A DNA stretch of 64,000 nt. Origin: Kocuria sp. cx-455 (lineage in GTDB: Bacteria > Actinomycetota > Actinomycetes > Actinomycetales > Micrococcaceae). The stretch is taken from NCBI RefSeq assembly GCF_014698015.1, contig NZ_JACXBS010000006.1, forward strand, positions 215,149 through 279,148, in the 5' to 3' direction. A program made the translations under genes and the position numbers. Below, in pieces: positions 1 through 9,946 of the stretch. A model generated the notes under the pieces. That model did no database searches. It saw nothing but the letters and a program-made list of their open reading frames with translations, and was not told where the DNA came from. Numbering within the stretch: position 1 is the first letter of the stretch; every line of letters starts with the position of its first letter.

Positions 1-1
1 T

Positions 2-250
2 ATCATGCCCGGCGTGCGCACGTTGGGAACCGCGGGCAATGACCGGCTCGAGTGGTACTCGGCGAGTGACCTTCACGGGTTGAGCGAGTCCACCGCGACC
101 TGGGACGGCGCGCCCCTGGGCACGTTGGCGGACATGACGCCGCCACCGGACTTCGGGTTCAGCTCAACGCCCCGGACACCGAGCCTCACGGCGTTGACGA
201 GCACCGTGCGCGTCGGCTTCAGCCCTGGGAATAATCCAAGAATTTCATAA
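2..250 (+). CDS. Possible 3' end of a gene cut by the window edge
   Basis: An open frame enters from the left edge and stops with TAA just before the katE promoter region. Third codon positions are strongly G/C until about position 230, as expected for a real gene in this genome. The roughly 80 visible residues contain no motif I recognise, so no function is offered. A shorter open frame on the opposite strand (about 50 codons) competes with it, so even the strand is not certain. Positions 251 to 323 hold only the katE leader. Confidence 0.35.
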   Translation: MMPGVRTLGTAGNDRLEWYSASDLHGLSESTATWDGAPLGTLADMTPPPDFGFSSTPRTPSLTALTSTVRVGFSPGNNPRIS

Positions 251-323
251 GTAGCCTGCCAAATCGGAGCCGGAACCTGGTAAACACGAGGTACTGATTC
301 TTTTCAGTCCTAGGAGGTCTGTT

Positions 324-2543
<2,220 letters not shown>

Positions 2544-2560
2544 GCCACGGCACCGCACAA

Positions 2561-2602
2561 CGCCTGCCGCCCCGCTGACTTTCAGTGGGGCGGCAGGCGT
2601 TT
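2561..2602 (+). terminator. Rho-independent terminator of katE
   Basis: An 18-bp stem (CGCCTGCCGCCCCGCTGA against its complement, one G-T wobble) closes on a three-base loop 17 bases after the katE stop and is followed by TTTG. The T run is short, so termination may be incomplete. Confidence 0.8.
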
Positions 2603-2741
2603 GCGCGCCCGGGGTGGGATGAGCGCGGAAATCCGTGAACAGCGTCGTCGCGGCCGGCGCGGCTACACGTGGCCGGAGCCACGCACCTCGGGGCCGCCCA
2701 AGTCAAGTGATTGTCACGGTTCTACATGCAAGGACGCACTT

Positions 2742-2757
2742 CTCAATAAATATTGAG
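2742..2757. promoter_or_regulatory. AT-rich palindrome, candidate operator
   Basis: CTCAATA-AA-TATTGAG is a perfect 7+2+7 inverted repeat 59 bases upstream of the sulfite-exporter-like gene. Its A/T content stands out against this GC-rich DNA, and its form resembles sites bound by ArsR/SmtB-type repressors. That assignment is inference; no ArsR gene is visible nearby. Confidence 0.45.
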
Positions 2758-2816
2758 TGAGCTGACGTGGAGTTTTTAGATGGAGCCAACTCATCTTCTT
2801 ATCGTCAGGAGCTCCC

Positions 2817-3734
2817 GTGCGGACACTCATCTTGCTCGCCCTTGTTGGGTTCGGGGCGCAGCTCGTGGACGGGTCCCTGGGCATGGCCTATGGCGTGACC
2901 TCGTCCACGCTGCTTCTGGCCGTGGGCCTGGCCCCCGCCTCGGTCTCGGCCACGGTGCACCTGGCGGAGGTGGGCACCACGCTCGCCTCGGGGGTGTCCC
3001 ACTGGAAATTCGGAAACATCGACTGGCGCGTGGTCGCATTTATGGCCCTACCCGGTGGGATTGCGGCGTTCTTCGGGGCGCACGTGCTGACCCTCTCGGG
3101 CGAGGCCGCGGCCCCGGTGATGTCCGTGGTGCTGCTGGCACTGGGGATCTTTGTGGTGTGGCGCTTCCTGACCATTCCGGATCGACGCCCGGACTTCAAG
3201 GGCAAGATTCCCGGCTTCCTGCTGATCCCGTTGGCCGCGGTCGCGGGGTTCATGGACGCGATCGGCGGCGGCGGTTGGGGCCCGGTGGGCACACCCACCC
3301 TGCTGGCCTCGGGCAAGATCGCACCGCGCAAGGTCATCGGCTCCATCGACACGTCCGAGTTTGTGGTGAGCCTGGGCGCCTCCGCGGGCTTTCTGTTGGC
3401 GCTGGGCAGCCAGGGCATCAACTTCGGTTTCGTGATCGCGTTGCTGATCGGCGGCGTGTTCGCCGCGCCGATCGCCGCATGGCTGGTCCGTCTGATCGCC
3501 CCGCGCGTGCTTGCCATTGCCGCCGGCGGCCTGATTATCTTCACCAACGTTCGCACCATTTTGCGGCTCGACGCCGTGGAAGCCCTCGTTCCCGGCCCGG
3601 GCACCTATTACACGATCCTGGGTGCGCTGGCCGCGCTGTGGCTCGCCGGCATGGTGTGGGTGGTTCGCCGTGAATTGGCCGACCGGAAGGCCGAGCGCTC
3701 GCTCGACGAACCGGAGAAGGTATTGGTCAAGTAG
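2817..3734 (+). CDS. TSUP family transporter (sulfite exporter TauE/SafE-like)
   Basis: Integral membrane protein of the TauE/SafE (TSUP) family, which moves sulfite, organosulfonates or related anions across the membrane. The family repeat is visible twice: GxxxGxGWGPxxTP in the second half (GGGGWGPVGTPTLLASG) and the matching DGSLGMAYGVTSSTLLLAVG in the first half. Hydrophobic segments run through most of its 305 residues and the C-terminus is charged. Start GTG at 2817, with CAGGAG 5-10 bases upstream. It converges on the GH3 gene with only 20 bp between the stops. An AT-rich palindrome upstream may control it. Substrate is not certain; sulfite or sulfur anions is the family-based guess, supported by a second sulfur transporter at 18.2-19.7 kb. 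Confidence 0.85.
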   Translation: MRTLILLALVGFGAQLVDGSLGMAYGVTSSTLLLAVGLAPASVSATVHLAEVGTTLASGVSHWKFGNIDWRVVAFMALPGGIAAFFGAHVLTLSGEAAAPVMSVVLLALGIFVVWRFLTIPDRRPDFKGKIPGFLLIPLAAVAGFMDAIGGGGWGPVGTPTLLASGKIAPRKVIGSIDTSEFVVSLGASAGFLLALGSQGINFGFVIALLIGGVFAAPIAAWLVRLIAPRVLAIAAGGLIIFTNVRTILRLDAVEALVPGPGTYYTILGALAALWLAGMVWVVRRELADRKAERSLDEPEKVLVK

Positions 3735-3754
3735 TAACTACGCGGCTTCCCCCG

Positions 3755-5776
3755 TTACAGCGTGAGGCCGAATCCGTAGGTGTACAGGTTCTCGTCGCGG
3801 TCACGGTAGGCGTACTCGTCGCCCAGGAACTTCCCGGGCACGTCGCGCGGGGAATCGGCAATGGCTTGAGCGGACACCGGCATGGTCATGGGGAGCCGAC
3901 CGGCCGGGCCGCCGTCCTCGCCGGACAGCGAGCGCAGCAGATGCTCGGGTTTGATCTCGAATGTGATCACCACGGCGCGGGCGTCGGGCTCGAGCTCGGC
4001 CAGCAGCCACGGGTTGGTCGCATTGATCACCAGCACTGTGGGGACGGTCTTCTCGATCTCCTGCACGCGGTCCACGTCCACCCCGTTGTCGCGGGGGTCC
4101 AGGGACAGTGAGACGCCTTCGCGGTCGTCCTCGAAGAGGGCGATCTCGGGGCGAGCCCAGATGAGGGCGAAGTCCGCGTCCTCGGGTGCATCGGTGATAT
4201 CGGCTGTCGGCCAGACCGACGCGATGGCCTCTTCCAGTTGACCCTGCACCTGTTCGATTTTGGTGCGGCCCGTGACCAAGGGGTAAACCTTGACTGGCGT
4301 GGCGAGCTGAAGGGGCAACAGGGCGGCGGCGGCGTCGTTGCGCAGGAGCGTGACCGACTGACGCTGCGCGCGCTCGCCCAGGGCCGAGACCTCGGGGGCT
4401 CCGATGGTCTCAGTCGCGTGGTCGGCGCTGACGTACGGGTTCTCGAACAGGCCCAGCGAGAACATCTCGGTGAGCAGGCGAGCGGCGGGTTGGTCGAGCT
4501 CGGAGGCGTCCAAGTGGCCCTGCTCAACGGCGGCGATCAGCTGGGCGGGGTTGGCCATGTCGGAAAAAATGTCGGTGCCGGCGTGCACGGCGGCGGCGAA
4601 CCGCTCGGCCTCGCTGAGCTCCTCCACGCCCCACATCATGGCGTCGATCACGCCGGAATCGGAATTCACGTAGCCTGCGTGGCCCATTTTCTCGCGCAGC
4701 AGCTGCTGGATGAAGGTGCGATTGTAGGCGAACGCGACCTCTTCGAACTGGGTGGTGGGGCCCTGCCACAATTCCTGATCCAGCTGAGGCGCGGAGTTGT
4801 TCATGGGTCGTGCGTAGTAGGGCATGATCGAGGCGGCGCCGGCGTCCAGGGCGGACTGGAACGGGGGCAGGTGGTAGCGCTCGAGCGCGTTCTCGGTGGG
4901 GTACTCGTTGGTCTGGCCCCATGCGAAGTGCGGGTCATGTCCATCCAGGCGCACACCGCCGCCCGGGAAGTGCTTGATGGTGGTGGCCACGGATTCGTCA
5001 CTGAGATTCTCACCCTGCATGCCGCGCACCACGGCGCCGATGTAGTCCGAGACCAGCTCCGGGTCCTCACCGAACGTACCGTTGAAGCGGGACCAGCGCG
5101 GCTCGGACGCGAGGTCCGCCATGTAGCCGTAGAGTTTGTGGATACCGCCGGCGCGCCATTCCTTGGCGATTTCGCGACCGAAATTTTCCATGAGTTGGGG
5201 ATCGTTCAGAGCTGCCAGGCCGAGCTCACCGGGCCATTCGGAGAAGATGCCCGTGGATTCGTTCACGCCGAACTGGGACACGAGCGCCACGTGGTTGCGG
5301 GGGTTGGACGCGAAAACGGCCGGGATGCCCAGGCGCGAGTTTTCCGCCAGTTCCTGAACGGCGTTGGTCCACTCCGCCAGCTCCCGGGGGGTGAGGTTGT
5401 CACGGACCACCAAGTAGCGCTGGCCGCGCTCATGAATGGCTGTCTCGGTCGCCGAGGTCACCAGCACGGGCTCCGCGAAGGGAACTCCGGTGATGGGGTT
5501 GGCGTCTCGCCAGACGTCCTCCTGGTTGAGGATCTGTCCCGCGACGGGGTTGGGAAGAAACGCGGAGTATCCCGGATAGTGCGAGCCGATGACCATCAGC
5601 CCGGCCTTCTCCTCGGTGCTCATCCGGGAGACGAGATCGCGCGCCCGTTCGGCCGCGGGAAGGCGCCAGTCCTCGAAGGGTGAGAGCGCGCCGTCGCCGT
5701 CGAGATCGCGGAACGTGAGCCCGTCCTGCTGGATGTAGCGGCCGGTCCTGCTGCCGAGTTCGGGTTGAGTAGTCAT
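3755..5776 (-). CDS. Glycoside hydrolase family 3 protein (beta-glucosidase-like)
   Basis: Predicted 673-residue GH3 glycosidase. The family motif KHFPGGG occurs in the substrate-binding loop, and the nucleophile Asp is most likely in YVNSDSGVIDAMMWGVEEL, which corresponds to the SDW/SDY motif of GH3. A C-terminal GH3 alpha/beta sandwich follows (NDAAAALLPLQ onward), but no fibronectin-like domain is obvious. The start is ATG at 5776, with AAGGGG about eight bases upstream; an in-frame upstream ATG at 5857 is rejected because the added 27 residues have no conserved look. No signal peptide is seen, so it is probably cytoplasmic and acts on imported oligosaccharides. Near residues 20-30 a DLDGDGxLSPFEDW sequence resembles an EF-hand or dockerin-like calcium loop, which is common at the N-terminus of this GH3 subgroup. 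Substrate specificity cannot be read from sequence. Confidence 0.9.
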   Translation of the reverse strand: MTTQPELGSRTGRYIQQDGLTFRDLDGDGALSPFEDWRLPAAERARDLVSRMSTEEKAGLMVIGSHYPGYSAFLPNPVAGQILNQEDVWRDANPITGVPFAEPVLVTSATETAIHERGQRYLVVRDNLTPRELAEWTNAVQELAENSRLGIPAVFASNPRNHVALVSQFGVNESTGIFSEWPGELGLAALNDPQLMENFGREIAKEWRAGGIHKLYGYMADLASEPRWSRFNGTFGEDPELVSDYIGAVVRGMQGENLSDESVATTIKHFPGGGVRLDGHDPHFAWGQTNEYPTENALERYHLPPFQSALDAGAASIMPYYARPMNNSAPQLDQELWQGPTTQFEEVAFAYNRTFIQQLLREKMGHAGYVNSDSGVIDAMMWGVEELSEAERFAAAVHAGTDIFSDMANPAQLIAAVEQGHLDASELDQPAARLLTEMFSLGLFENPYVSADHATETIGAPEVSALGERAQRQSVTLLRNDAAAALLPLQLATPVKVYPLVTGRTKIEQVQGQLEEAIASVWPTADITDAPEDADFALIWARPEIALFEDDREGVSLSLDPRDNGVDVDRVQEIEKTVPTVLVINATNPWLLAELEPDARAVVITFEIKPEHLLRSLSGEDGGPAGRLPMTMPVSAQAIADSPRDVPGKFLGDEYAYRDRDENLYTYGFGLTL

Positions 5777-5959
5777 GTGTGCGGCCCCTTCGTCGCGTTC
5801 AACGCCGTGCCATGGCCGCGACGCTGACCATCCGTGTGAACGGCCGGTTCCGACCATGGCGATCTCATGATCACTGTATTCGCGACGCCCGCGCGGTGCC
5901 CGCGGTTGGCAATAGTTGCCAGGGCCTATGTGAGGACCGCGGGCCCGACGGCGCTGGGA

Positions 5960-6568
5960 CTACTCGGCGGGTTGCACCTCGCTCTCGACAACCCACTTGT
6001 GGTTGGTCATTTTCATTCCGTTCGCCTCCACGTCCACCATGTAGACGGTCTCCTCGGTGGAGCTCTCGATCGTGGCCTCCGCCCCCTCCATGCCGGCCAT
6101 GTGATCCGCGGTCAGGACGACCTTGGTGCCATCCGGCAGGGGCGGCTCGCCCGGGTTCTGGAGTTCCTCGTGGACGACCCACTTGTGATCGACCACGGGG
6201 TCACCACCGGAGGCCGGTGTGTACGTCACCGAGTAAGCGGTTGTGTCGAAGGCGCCCGTGATGGTGGCCTCGCTCCCCTGCATACCCGGCATGTGATCGG
6301 CAGTCAGAGTCACCGTGGAACCGACCGGGTACGTCGGATCGCTTGCGTCCACGATTCCCCCCGGCGCAGGACCGCCATCCGGATTGTGCTGGTGCCCGGA
6401 GTCGCCCATCCCCTGGTGAGCGTTGGATGCAGACGGCGATGCGGTCGTCTCTGCGCTAGCAGATACGGTCGCGGGGCTGTCTTCCCCTCCTGTGTCCGCG
6501 TCGCCGCACGCGGTCAATGCCAAGGCCGCGGCAAGCGTCAGGCCCGCCAGAGTGAAGGGGCGTTTCAT
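5960..6568 (-). CDS. DUF1541 (YdhK-type) lipoprotein
   Basis: A 202-residue exported lipoprotein. The N-terminus MKRPFTLAGLTLAAALALTAC is a lipoprotein signal with Cys as the acylated residue. A Ser/Thr/His/Met-rich linker follows, then two tandem DUF1541 units of about 55 residues, each with the pattern VxLTADHMxGMxGxEATI and ending in a HKWVV motif. The Met/His clusters could bind copper or another soft metal, but that is inference. Start ATG at 6568 with GAAAGGA upstream. It lies 28 bp downstream of the NmrA-like gene and is probably cotranscribed with it. Confidence 0.85.
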   Translation of the reverse strand: MKRPFTLAGLTLAAALALTACGDADTGGEDSPATVSASAETTASPSASNAHQGMGDSGHQHNPDGGPAPGGIVDASDPTYPVGSTVTLTADHMPGMQGSEATITGAFDTTAYSVTYTPASGGDPVVDHKWVVHEELQNPGEPPLPDGTKVVLTADHMAGMEGAEATIESSTEETVYMVDVEANGMKMTNHKWVVESEVQPAE

Positions 6569-6596
6569 GGTGAATCCTTTCGTTGTTGGGCGGCGC

Positions 6597-7358
6597 TTAC
6601 GCGCCGAGCCACTCATCGATCGTCGTGGTGGTGACGTGGGCATCCGCCGGAATCAACCCGCCGTTCGCAATGCCGCGACCCAGGTACGGGGCCTCTCGAA
6701 TGGCCTTGGGCTGCAGGCCGTCGATCGAACCCTTGGCGGCGAGGATCCGTCGGGCGAAGTTCGCGGCGGAATCGACCTGGGGTCCCCTGATGGCCACGAT
6801 CTCGTTGCGGGCGGGGCGGGATTCAGTCACGACATCCGCTGTGAACCTCACCACGTCGCTCATCGCGGCCGGAGCCATCAACATGCTCGGCATGATCGAC
6901 AGCGGCCCCTTGGTCACCCGGTGAACGAGCACCGGGATCAGCTCGAACCACTGCGATGAGCGCACCGTGGTGGAGGCAATGTCGGCTTCTTGGTAAAAGT
7001 TCTCCTGTGCGGCTTTGCCCTGGTAGTAGCCGTATCGGTGATTCACCTCAGGATTGGCAGCCCCCGCAATGGAAAGACACACAATCCGACCAGCGCCGCA
7101 CGCCTGCGCTGCGTGGACAACGTTTCGTGCCGCGCGGGTGAAGAACTCAATGGACTTCTGAGCACCCAGGGCATCAATGTGCAAGGCATCAACAACGATG
7201 TTCACGCCGTCCAGGCCCCGTTCCAATCCCTCCGGGGACATCACATCCACACCGTGGCTACGGCTGATCCGCACCACATCGTTTCCCTGCTGCTCCAGTT
7301 TGTCGGAGACAGCTGAGCCGAAATTTCCACTGGCGCCCAGCACCGCAATTTTGCTCAT
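6597..7358 (-). CDS. NAD(P)-binding NmrA/SDR-like oxidoreductase
   Basis: A 253-residue atypical short-chain dehydrogenase. The N-terminal Rossmann motif is KIAVLGASGNFGSAV (GxxGxxG type), followed by VVRISRSHGVDV, where the Arg/Ser after strand beta-2 suggests NADP preference. The YYQGK sequence supplies a YxxxK-like pair. Proteins of this kind are NAD(P)H-binding epimerase/reductase-like enzymes or redox sensors, and the substrate is unknown. First gene of a likely two-gene unit with the DUF1541 lipoprotein; the functional link between the two is not obvious. Confidence 0.75.
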   Translation of the reverse strand: MSKIAVLGASGNFGSAVSDKLEQQGNDVVRISRSHGVDVMSPEGLERGLDGVNIVVDALHIDALGAQKSIEFFTRAARNVVHAAQACGAGRIVCLSIAGAANPEVNHRYGYYQGKAAQENFYQEADIASTTVRSSQWFELIPVLVHRVTKGPLSIMPSMLMAPAAMSDVVRFTADVVTESRPARNEIVAIRGPQVDSAANFARRILAAKGSIDGLQPKAIREAPYLGRGIANGGLIPADAHVTTTTIDEWLGA

Positions 7359-7511
7359 GCCCCCACACTAGTCACGCGGAGAGGGGCCAGACAGGCCCCG
7401 TAGGGGAGCTAACCTAGTTGCGTTTACATCGACCTGATTTTGCGGTTCTGGTTTTTCCATGGTTGCTGGAGCAATTCCCTCGAATTCTGGGCGCATGACG
7501 CGAAGCGTGGC

Positions 7512-7925
7512 TCACTCAGGTGCGACAACCTCCAGCCCGTGTGCACGGGCGGCCTCGGCAAGCCTGATGTCGTAGGTCAAGATCGCTGAAACCTCGATAT
7601 GAAGCGCACCGGCGAGGTGGAGCGCATCAAGACTACGTAGACCGATCTGCGGGATCAGTCCCGCTTCGCGGAACTGATCCCTGATCAATGGGGTCAGTGT
7701 CACACCATCGAGAACTGATGTGATCAATACCTGATCGATGTCGTGTCGTATTCCGATCCGGCGCAGCTCGGTTTCCAGGAGATCGCTGGAGACGAGGGTT
7801 GGCCCTTCGTCCAGATAGCTGCGCAGTCCGTCCGACTCCTGCTCGTCGCTGATGAGTTTCACCGCCGCTGAGGTGTCGAGATAAAGCACCTTGGTCACCG
7901 TCGATGCGGTAGCGACAGTCGTCAT
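7512..7925 (-). CDS. PIN-domain toxin (VapC family)
   Basis: A 137-residue PIN-domain ribonuclease of the VapC type. Acidic metal-binding residues are visible: YLDTSAAVKL (first Asp) and the downstream E in LLETELRR, then D in SLDALHLAGAL and D in ILTYDIRLAEAA. VapC toxins cut tRNA or rRNA and are held inactive by their antitoxin. The start overlaps the upstream antitoxin stop in TGATG, indicating translational coupling. The match of the C-terminus with a degraded fragment at 41.5 kb suggests related PIN genes were once present elsewhere. Confidence 0.85.
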   Translation of the reverse strand: MTTVATASTVTKVLYLDTSAAVKLISDEQESDGLRSYLDEGPTLVSSDLLETELRRIGIRHDIDQVLITSVLDGVTLTPLIRDQFREAGLIPQIGLRSLDALHLAGALHIEVSAILTYDIRLAEAARAHGLEVVAPE

Positions 7926-8176
7926 CAGCGATCCCCGCGCTCGTCATCAATGATTTCACTCACGGACCTTTTGAGTGCGACTTTCGGCAGCGCTGACCAA
8001 CCGCCAGTTCTCCGAGCGGGGCGCGAAACCGGGAAGGGTAGGACTGGCGTGGTGGTAGGGGACAGATACGCGACGACGACGCCGTGGTTCGTCACCTCCA
8101 TCGCTTCTCCAGCGGCGACCCGACGCAGCACATCCGCCGAGTTATTGCGGAGTTCGCGGTGAGTGATGGTGGCCAT
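7925..8176 (-). CDS. Type II antitoxin, Phd/VapB-like
   Basis: An 83-residue antitoxin partner of the PIN toxin. The N-terminus (ATITHRELRNNSADVLRRVAAGEAMEVTNHGVVVAYLSP) is a Phd/YefM-type fold that both dimerises and binds DNA. The C-terminal half is Pro/Arg-rich and likely wraps the toxin. It presumably represses its own operon; the ~135 bp upstream to the DinB gene would contain that operator. Confidence 0.85.
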   Translation of the reverse strand: MATITHRELRNNSADVLRRVAAGEAMEVTNHGVVVAYLSPTTTPVLPFPVSRPARRTGGWSALPKVALKRSVSEIIDDERGDR

Positions 8177-8313
8177 GGTTCAAGCGTAGCATTATCCGTA
8201 GCACATCTGATGTCCTCGTACTGGATGCTCACCGATTCCACAGAGGTGGCGCTACCCGGAGTTGAGCACCCCGCGCTCGACTTCCTGACGTCGGTCCTGG
8301 CCGCGGGCAGTTC

Positions 8314-8853
8314 TCAGTCCCCCGTCAGCCCGTCGATGGATTCTCTGATCAGATCCACGTGCCCGTTGTGGCGGGCGTACTCCTCGATCATGTGGGTCAT
8401 GATCCAGCGGAGGTTGGGGGTTTCGCCGTGGCGTGTGGCTTTGCTGCGGGCATTCAGGCCAAGTTCTGCGAAGGCGCATTCGGCATTGTCTCGGGCCCGG
8501 GAGACGCTCTTCTTCCAGTTCTCCACGAGCTCGATCGGGTCATCCTGGGTGGCGGTGTCGAAGTCCCAGTCCGGTGAGGTCTTCCAGTCCACAGACGCCC
8601 AAGGCTCGATGTCTTCTTCGTCCCAGAGGACCTCCCTGAACCATTGATCCTCCACCAGCGTGAGGTGCTTGATGAGGCCGGCCAGGGTCATGGGGCTGGG
8701 GCCTAATGTTTGGGCCAGCTGAGCCTGACTCAGCCCGGAGGTCTTCCACGCGAACGTGGCCCGGTGGAAATCCAGGAATCCGCGGAGGGTCTCCCACTCG
8801 TCACCGGCAATGGGCGGTTCGGGGCGGCCGTGCTCATTGGTTTCGATAGTCAT
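8314..8853 (-). CDS. DinB family protein (DUF664)
   Basis: A 179-residue DinB/YfiT-like four-helix protein. Conserved features include WETLRGFLDFHRATFAWKTSGLS near the N-terminus, LIKHLTLVEDQWFREVL (metal-binding His) in the middle and the C-terminal MIEEYARHNGHVDLIRESIDG, whose two His residues complete the usual metal triad. Family members include mycothiol-dependent enzymes and bacillithiol transferases. Start ATG at 8853 with AGGTGG directly upstream; a longer in-frame start at 9000 has no conserved sequence and would overlap the yefM promoter. Confidence 0.85.
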   Translation of the reverse strand: MTIETNEHGRPEPPIAGDEWETLRGFLDFHRATFAWKTSGLSQAQLAQTLGPSPMTLAGLIKHLTLVEDQWFREVLWDEEDIEPWASVDWKTSPDWDFDTATQDDPIELVENWKKSVSRARDNAECAFAELGLNARSKATRHGETPNLRWIMTHMIEEYARHNGHVDLIRESIDGLTGD

Positions 8854-8982
8854 GCCACCTGATGCTATCCGGGTGCGCTGCGGGTGCTCGGCAAAGGATG
8901 ATAGAGGAGTACGAAAGGTGGAATCCATCCCCTCCCCGAGACGCGTCCGCCGAAATCTGCGCTCCCCCACGAGCCAGCACAG

Positions 8983-9011
8983 TTGACAATGAGCGTACAA
9001 TTTTTTGTACG
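8983..9011 (+). promoter_or_regulatory. yefM-yoeB promoter and operator
   Basis: TTGACA at 8983-8988 is a consensus -35 box. Fifteen bases later comes an inverted repeat, CGTACAA-TTTT-TTGTACG (8994-9011), that covers the likely -10 region and ends on the ribosome binding site GGAGG. Each arm carries GTACA/TGTAC, five of the six bases of the TGTACA motif I recall as the E. coli YefM-YoeB operator core. Autorepression by the antitoxin is the obvious reading. Confidence 0.7.
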
Positions 9012-9021
9012 GAGGTGTTCT

Positions 9022-9279
9022 ATGAAGACCATGAATTATTCGGAATCACGGGCTCGCTATGCGGAGGTCTTGGATTCGGTTGTCGATGACCGGGAAGAGG
9101 TCATTGTGACTCGCTCCGGCCACGAGCCGGTCGTGATTGTCTCGTTGGATGAGTACAACTCTCTCAAGGAGACGGCCTACTTGATGCGTTCCCCAGAAAA
9201 TGCTCGACGACTTCTTGATTCGATGGAGGAGCTTGAAGCTGGCCGCGGCACATCACACGATCTTGTGGATGAGAACTGA
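9022..9279 (+). CDS. yefM: Antitoxin YefM
   Basis: An 85-residue Phd/YefM antitoxin. The N-terminal domain MNYSESRARYAEVLDSV matches the DNA-binding/dimerisation unit of the family; the following VIVTRSGHEPVVIVSLDEYNSL is its signature strand. The C-terminus (EELEAGRGTSHDLV) is the toxin-clasping tail. Start ATG at 9022 because GGAGG lies seven bases upstream and the upstream in-frame ATG at 8983 coincides with the -35 box. The stop is two bases before the yoeB GTG, so the pair is coupled. Confidence 0.93.
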   Translation: MKTMNYSESRARYAEVLDSVVDDREEVIVTRSGHEPVVIVSLDEYNSLKETAYLMRSPENARRLLDSMEELEAGRGTSHDLVDEN

Positions 9280-9281
9280 TC

Positions 9282-9539
9282 GTGAGACTTGTCTGGTCCG
9301 AGTCGGCCTGGGAAGAGTACCTATGGTGGCAGCGTCAGGACCGAAGGATCCTCAAACGGATCAACCTCCTCATCCGAGATATCACTCGAAATGGTAATGA
9401 AGGAATTGGGAAACCCGAGCCTCTGCGCTACGACTTCGCGGGATATTGGTCGCGCAGAATCACGGAAGAACATCGTCTCGTATACAAAGTAACGAGCGAC
9501 GAAGTATTGATTGCTACATGCAGGTACCACTACGGGTAG
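9282..9539 (+). CDS. yoeB: mRNA interferase toxin YoeB
   Basis: An 85-residue Txe/YoeB endoribonuclease that cleaves mRNA at the ribosome. The length is typical and the catalytic residues fall at the same numbers as in E. coli YoeB: Glu46, Arg65 and His83, in the C-terminal context CRYHYG. Start is GTG at 9282. The protein is complete, and with intact yefM upstream the module should be functional. Confidence 0.93.
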   Translation: MRLVWSESAWEEYLWWQRQDRRILKRINLLIRDITRNGNEGIGKPEPLRYDFAGYWSRRITEEHRLVYKVTSDEVLIATCRYHYG

Positions 9540-9573
9540 CCTGAGACGCCTTGAAGACTGTAGACCGTCTACG

Positions 9574-9801
9574 CTATTCCTCACCGGCACCTCGGTTGAT
9601 GAGAACATAGAAGAGCAAACCGGCAATAATCAAGATTGCAAAAACGATCGCTAAAACTAAGTCATTGATCGCTCCAGAGACCCTCAACATGAGGGTTCCG
9701 ATTCCCAAAATGACCAACAAGAGAGCCGGGACAAAGGGTCTGAGAACTACGGGAATGCCGCGCTCGGCATCTGGACTTACCGCCCGCTGATTGGGTTCCA
9801 T
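9574..9801 (-). CDS. Small membrane protein, unknown
   Basis: A 75-residue frame with two hydrophobic stretches (VPALLLVILGIGTLML and LVLAIVFAILIIAGLLFYVLI) separated by a short loop, with a charged N-terminus and acidic C-terminus. This is a plausible two-pass membrane protein. Codon use is less GC-biased than its neighbours. The ribosome site is poor (GAGGT touches the ATG), so the start is uncertain. No family recognised. Confidence 0.5.
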   Translation of the reverse strand: MEPNQRAVSPDAERGIPVVLRPFVPALLLVILGIGTLMLRVSGAINDLVLAIVFAILIIAGLLFYVLINRGAGEE

Positions 9802-9946
9802 ACCTCATGCCATCAGCCACCGGCCCATTGCGCAAGAGTCAATGTCGAGTTCTTGTACTAATGCGCCCAATTCCCGTACCCGCTTGAAGCTCTGACCATG
9901 CCGGCCCACAACTGCGTGAGGTCGGCCATTGACCGACAGGACGGGA

